Assembly: GCF_900116375.1 (NCBI RefSeq)
Contig: NZ_UETB01000005.1
Span: 1-64,000, forward strand
DNA: 64,000 bases
DNA from: Georgenia satyanarayanai
GTDB lineage: Bacteria; Actinomycetota; Actinomycetes; Actinomycetales; Actinomycetaceae
Direction of reading: 5' to 3'
The position numbers and the translations under genes are program-made. Every line of letters starts with the position of its first letter. The stretch's first letter is position 1. A model generated the notes under the pieces. The model ran no database searches, was not told where the DNA came from, and saw nothing but the letters and a program-made list of their open reading frames with translations. Positions 60,771 through 64,000 of the stretch are shown here, in pieces.

Positions 60771-61631
60771 ATGGACGACCACGGGGACCCGACGGACACG
60801 CTGGCCTGCGAGGTGTGCGGGCGGCTGCCCGAGCCGCGCAAGGCACGCCGGACGGCTGCCACCGTGCTGGCCATGCTCCCGCTCGAGCTGGCGGTGCACG
60901 CGGCCGTCGTGGCCAGCGACCTCCCACTCCTCACCAAGGTGCTCGTCCTCACGGTGACGGCCACCGCCCTGGCCGTGTGGGTCGCGGAACCCTCGGTGAC
61001 GCGGCTGCTGAGGCGCTGGCTGCACGGCCCGATCCTGCGCGAGCGGAGGCGCCTGGATGCCGCCGGCTCGCTGTGGCGGCTGCGGACCACGGTGCGGGAC
61101 ACCCCCGGCAGCCTCGAGTCCATCACCCGGCAGCTGCGCATGCTCGACGGCAACATCCTCGGCGTGCAGGTCCAGCCCGGTGCCGACGGGGCGGTCGACG
61201 AGTTCGTCGTCGACGTCCCGGAGGAGATCACCGCGCGGGACCTCGTGGAGGCCGTCGAGGACGGCGGGGGCCGCAACGTCCAGGTGTGGCCGACCACCGC
61301 CCTGGCCCTGGTCGACAACCCGACCCGGGCGCTGTGCACGGCCCTGCGCGTCGCGGAGGCGCCGCACGAGCTCCCCGAGGCCGTCGCCGACCTGCTCGGT
61401 GCCGAGGTGGTCGACGGCGGACCCGGCGACCCCACCTCCCACCTGTCAGGTGACGCCACGCGGCTGAAGATCCACGCCGGCTGGCGCGGCGCGGTCGTGC
61501 TCGCCCGGGCGGGGCAGCCGTTCACGCTCGCCGAGTCGGCCCGCGCGCACCGCCTCGCCGAGCTGGCCGAGCTCGTCGACGGCGTCCGGCTCTCGGGCCT
61601 GGGCGCGGCCGCACCTCACGCCGAGGGCTGA
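60771..61631 (+). CDS. ACT-domain membrane protein, function unknown
   Basis: 286 residues: a CEVCG cysteine pair at the N-terminus, two hydrophobic helices at about 28-70 (TVLAMLPLELAVHAAVVA; VLVLTVTATALAVWVA), a basic stretch (RRLLRRWLHGPILRERRRL) and an ACT-like domain at about 92-165 (LRTTVRDTPGSLESITRQLRM). The C-terminal region continues with a second regular domain (ALCTALRVAEAPHELPEAVADL). ACT domains bind small ligands such as amino acids; linking one to a membrane anchor suggests sensing. GTGAAGTTTCAC, a near-palindrome, lies at 60704-60715. Confidence 0.78.
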   Translation: MDDHGDPTDTLACEVCGRLPEPRKARRTAATVLAMLPLELAVHAAVVASDLPLLTKVLVLTVTATALAVWVAEPSVTRLLRRWLHGPILRERRRLDAAGSLWRLRTTVRDTPGSLESITRQLRMLDGNILGVQVQPGADGAVDEFVVDVPEEITARDLVEAVEDGGGRNVQVWPTTALALVDNPTRALCTALRVAEAPHELPEAVADLLGAEVVDGGPGDPTSHLSGDATRLKIHAGWRGAVVLARAGQPFTLAESARAHRLAELAELVDGVRLSGLGAAAPHAEG

Positions 61632-61660
61632 GCCCGGGCGGGGAGGGCTGACGCGGGTGG

Positions 61661-64000
61661 CTACACGAGACAGCCGGGACCGAGGAGCGTCTTGAGGTCA
61701 CCGAAGAGGGCCGTCGACGGCTCGACGCGGAAGGAGTCCTCCAGGCGCATCGTCGTCGACCGGCCCGGGCTGGTGAGCCGCAGCCGCACCTCCGAGCTGC
61801 CCGGGTGGTCGGTGAGGATGCCCTTGAGCCGCTCGACGAGCGGCGCCGTGCACCGGTTGGCGGCGAGCGTGAGCTGCACCGGACCGTCGGTGGCCTGGGA
61901 GACGTCCGGCAGGGTCATCTCCGAGGCGTAGATCGTCGGGATGTCGTCGCGCCGGTTGAGGCGGCCCTTGACCGTGATGATGGAGTCGTCGGCGAGCATC
62001 GTCGAGACCGTCGAGTAGGTCTGCGGGAAGAACAGCACCTCGATCGCGCCCTCGAGGTCCTCGACGGTGGCGATGGCCCACGGGTTGCCGTTCTTCGTCA
62101 TCTTCCGCTGCAGGGAGGTGACCAGACCCGCGATGGTGACCGTGGAGCCGTCGGCCCGGGTCTCGTCGGTGAGCAGGTTGGCGATCGAGACGTCCGCGGC
62201 CCGCTGGAGCACGTGCTCGAGACCGAACAGCGGGTGGTCCGAGACGTAGAGCCCGAGCATCTGGCGCTCGAAGGTGAGCTTCTCCGGCTTGTCCCACTCG
62301 GGCAGGTCGGGGATGTCGATGGTGAACCCGGCCCCGCCGGCCCCGCCGTCGCCGCCCAGGCCGGCGAAGAGGTCGAACTGGCCGACCGCCTCGTTGCGCT
62401 TGACGTCGATGACCATGTCGATGGCCTCCTCGTGTCGGGCGAGGAGCGCGCGGCGGGTGTGGCCGAGGGAGTCGAAGGCCCCGGCCTTGATGAGCGACTC
62501 GATGGTGCGCTTGTTGCACACGACAGCGGGCACCTTGTCGAGGAAGTCGGTGAAGGAGGTGTACTCCCCCTTCGCCTCGCGGGTGGAGATGATCGCCTCG
62601 ACGACGTTCGCGCCGACGTTGCGCACCGCGGCGAGGCCGAAACGGATCTCCTCGCCGACGGCCGCGAAGGAGCCCACGGAGGTGTTGACGTCGGGGGGCA
62701 GCACGGTGATGCCCATGTGCCGGGCCTCGCCGAGGTACAGCCCCAGGCGGTCCTTGTTCACCTGGGTGGAGGTGAGCAGGGCGGCCATGAACTCCGTGGG
62801 GAAGTTCGCCTTCAGGTAGGCGGTCCAGTAGGAGATGATCCCGTACGCCGCCGAGTGGGCCTTGTTGAAGGCGTAGTCGGAGAAGGGCAGGAGGATGTCC
62901 CACAGGGTCTTGACCGCGGCCGGGGAGTAGCCGCGCTCGAGCATGCCGGCCTCGAAGCTGGCGAACTGCTTGTCCAGCTCGGCCTTCTTCTTCTTGCCCA
63001 TGGCGCGGCGCAGCAGGTCGGCCTGGCCGAGGGTGTACCCGGCGACCTTCTGCGCGATCGCCATCACCTGCTCCTGGTAGACGATCAGGCCGTAGGTGGT
63101 GCCGAGGATCTCCGCGAGCGGCTCCTCGAGCTCGGGGTGGATCGGCTCGATCTCCTGCTGGCCGGTCTTGCGCAGCGCGTAGTTCGTGTGGGAGTTCGCG
63201 CCCATCGGGCCGGGCCGGTACAGCGCGCCGACGGCGGAGATGTCCTCGAAGTTGTCCGGGCGCATGAGGCGCAGCAGCGTGCGCATGCCGGCGCCGTCGA
63301 GCTGGAACACCCCGAGCGTGTCACCGCGGCCCAGCATGGCGTAGGTGAGGGGGTCGTCCAGCGGGAGGCGCTCGAGGTCCGGGACCGCCTTGCCGTTGCG
63401 CTCGATGTTCTCGAGCGCGTCGTCGATGACGGTGAGGTTGCGCAGCCCGAGGAAGTCCATCTTGAGCAGCCCGAGGTTCTCGCACTGCGGGTAGTCGAAC
63501 TGCGTGATTATCGCGCCGTCCTGCGGGCGCAGCATGACCGGGATGACGTCCTGGAGCGGCTCGCTGGACATGATGACGGCGCAGGCGTGCACGCCCCACT
63601 GCCGCTTGATGCCCTCCAGGCCCTGGGCGGTCTCGACGACGGACTGCGCGTCGGGGTCGGCGGCGTGGAGCTGGCGGAACTCCTCGGCCTCGGCGTAGCG
63701 CTTGTCGCGCGGGTCGAAGATGCCCGCGAGGGTGATGTCCTTGCCCATGACCGACGGCGGCATCGCCTTGGTGAGCTTCTCCCCCATCTGGAAGGGGAAG
63801 TCCAGGACGCGTGCGGAGTCCTTGAGGGCCTGCTTGGCCTTGATGGTGCCGTAGGTGACGACCTGGGCCACGCGGTCGTCGCCGTACTTCTCGGTGACGT
63901 ACCGGATCACCTCACCGCGGCGACGCTCGTCGAAGTCGACGTCGAAGTCGGGCATCGAGACGCGGTCGGGGTTGAGGAACCGCTCGAAGATGAGGCCGTG
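61661..64000 (-). CDS. dnaE: DNA polymerase III alpha subunit, 3' part (5' end beyond the window)
   Basis: The last 779 residues of the replicative polymerase; the frame is open to base 64000 and reads HGLIFERFLNPDRVS before PDFDVDFD, which holds the active-site aspartates. Also seen: fingers segment with NKAHSAAYGIISYWTAYLK, a tandem HhH region and the OB-fold VTIAGLVTSLQRKMTKNGNPW. Full DnaE1 is about 1,180 residues, so roughly 400 N-terminal residues (PHP domain and part of the palm) lie outside. Convergent with the ACT gene, 29 bases apart. Confidence 0.97.
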   Translation of the reverse strand, partial: HGLIFERFLNPDRVSMPDFDVDFDERRRGEVIRYVTEKYGDDRVAQVVTYGTIKAKQALKDSARVLDFPFQMGEKLTKAMPPSVMGKDITLAGIFDPRDKRYAEAEEFRQLHAADPDAQSVVETAQGLEGIKRQWGVHACAVIMSSEPLQDVIPVMLRPQDGAIITQFDYPQCENLGLLKMDFLGLRNLTVIDDALENIERNGKAVPDLERLPLDDPLTYAMLGRGDTLGVFQLDGAGMRTLLRLMRPDNFEDISAVGALYRPGPMGANSHTNYALRKTGQQEIEPIHPELEEPLAEILGTTYGLIVYQEQVMAIAQKVAGYTLGQADLLRRAMGKKKKAELDKQFASFEAGMLERGYSPAAVKTLWDILLPFSDYAFNKAHSAAYGIISYWTAYLKANFPTEFMAALLTSTQVNKDRLGLYLGEARHMGITVLPPDVNTSVGSFAAVGEEIRFGLAAVRNVGANVVEAIISTREAKGEYTSFTDFLDKVPAVVCNKRTIESLIKAGAFDSLGHTRRALLARHEEAIDMVIDVKRNEAVGQFDLFAGLGGDGGAGGAGFTIDIPDLPEWDKPEKLTFERQMLGLYVSDHPLFGLEHVLQRAADVSIANLLTDETRADGSTVTIAGLVTSLQRKMTKNGNPWAIATVEDLEGAIEVLFFPQTYSTVSTMLADDSIITVKGRLNRRDDIPTIYASEMTLPDVSQATDGPVQLTLAANRCTAPLVERLKGILTDHPGSSEVRLRLTSPGRSTTMRLEDSFRVEPSTALFGDLKTLLGPGCLV

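Overview
The window is chromosomal DNA of a high-GC Gram-positive bacterium (Actinomycetota, most likely Micrococcales). The evidence is the strong G/C third-position bias, many GTG starts, 4-base ATGA/GTGA overlaps, an actinobacterial rRNA leader, a PriA-type hisA next to hisH, a siroheme-type nitrate assimilation cluster and a DtxR/IdeR-type iron box. Genus cannot be fixed from the sequence. Almost every gene lies on the minus strand.

Layout. 1-0.57 kb: leader and two tandem promoters of an rRNA operon that runs off the left edge (minus strand). 0.57-11.15 kb: one long minus-strand series, argC-argJ-argB-argD-argF-argR-argG-argH-mpg-tyrS, nearly all joined by stop/start overlaps, with an ARG-box-like palindrome over the argC start. 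This gives arginine from glutamate except the first acetylation step, plus its own repressor. 11.2-17.6 kb: an accessory island of visibly lower GC and looser packing. It holds small membrane proteins, a TIR-like (Cap12 type) putative NAD-cleaving effector with an unrecognised N-terminal domain, about 0.8 kb of apparently decayed sequence and a SEC-C protein. 17.6-29.4 kb: nitrate assimilation, with nitrate transporter, nitrate reductase, its flavin/Fe-S electron-transfer partner, NirB, NirD and three siroheme enzymes, flanked by GlnR-like boxes. 29.5-35.1 kb: flavodoxin-like protein, AlkZ-like winged-helix protein, a two-component system, an acyltransferase and a coiled-coil membrane protein. 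35.2-43 kb: SDR, pheT, pheS, ThpR, a SpoU methyltransferase, rplT, rpmI and infC (ATC start). 43.2-44.6 kb: a coiled-coil membrane protein and a lipoprotein serine protease. 44.7-49.2 kb: his genes (hisC, hisB, hypothetical, hisH, priA, SseB-like). 49.3-53.3 kb: iron-siderophore ABC importer under a DtxR-type box. 53.6-57.3 kb: a RecQ-phosphoribosyltransferase fusion and an FGGY sugar kinase. 57.3-61.6 kb: SurA-N lipoprotein, hisD (separated from hisC), S4 protein, BioY and an ACT protein. 61.7-64 kb: 3' part of dnaE.

The most unusual feature is a family of 18-base tandem repeats. Unit ends are constant (GCCGASAG ... TTRYC) and the core is nearly uniform within an array but different between arrays. 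There are four arrays and one solo unit between 39.8 and 58.3 kb. One array is exactly six units long and fills the whole gap between two convergent genes. Another has expanded in frame inside the SpoU methyltransferase gene. No CRISPR, transposase, integrase or tRNA gene was found.
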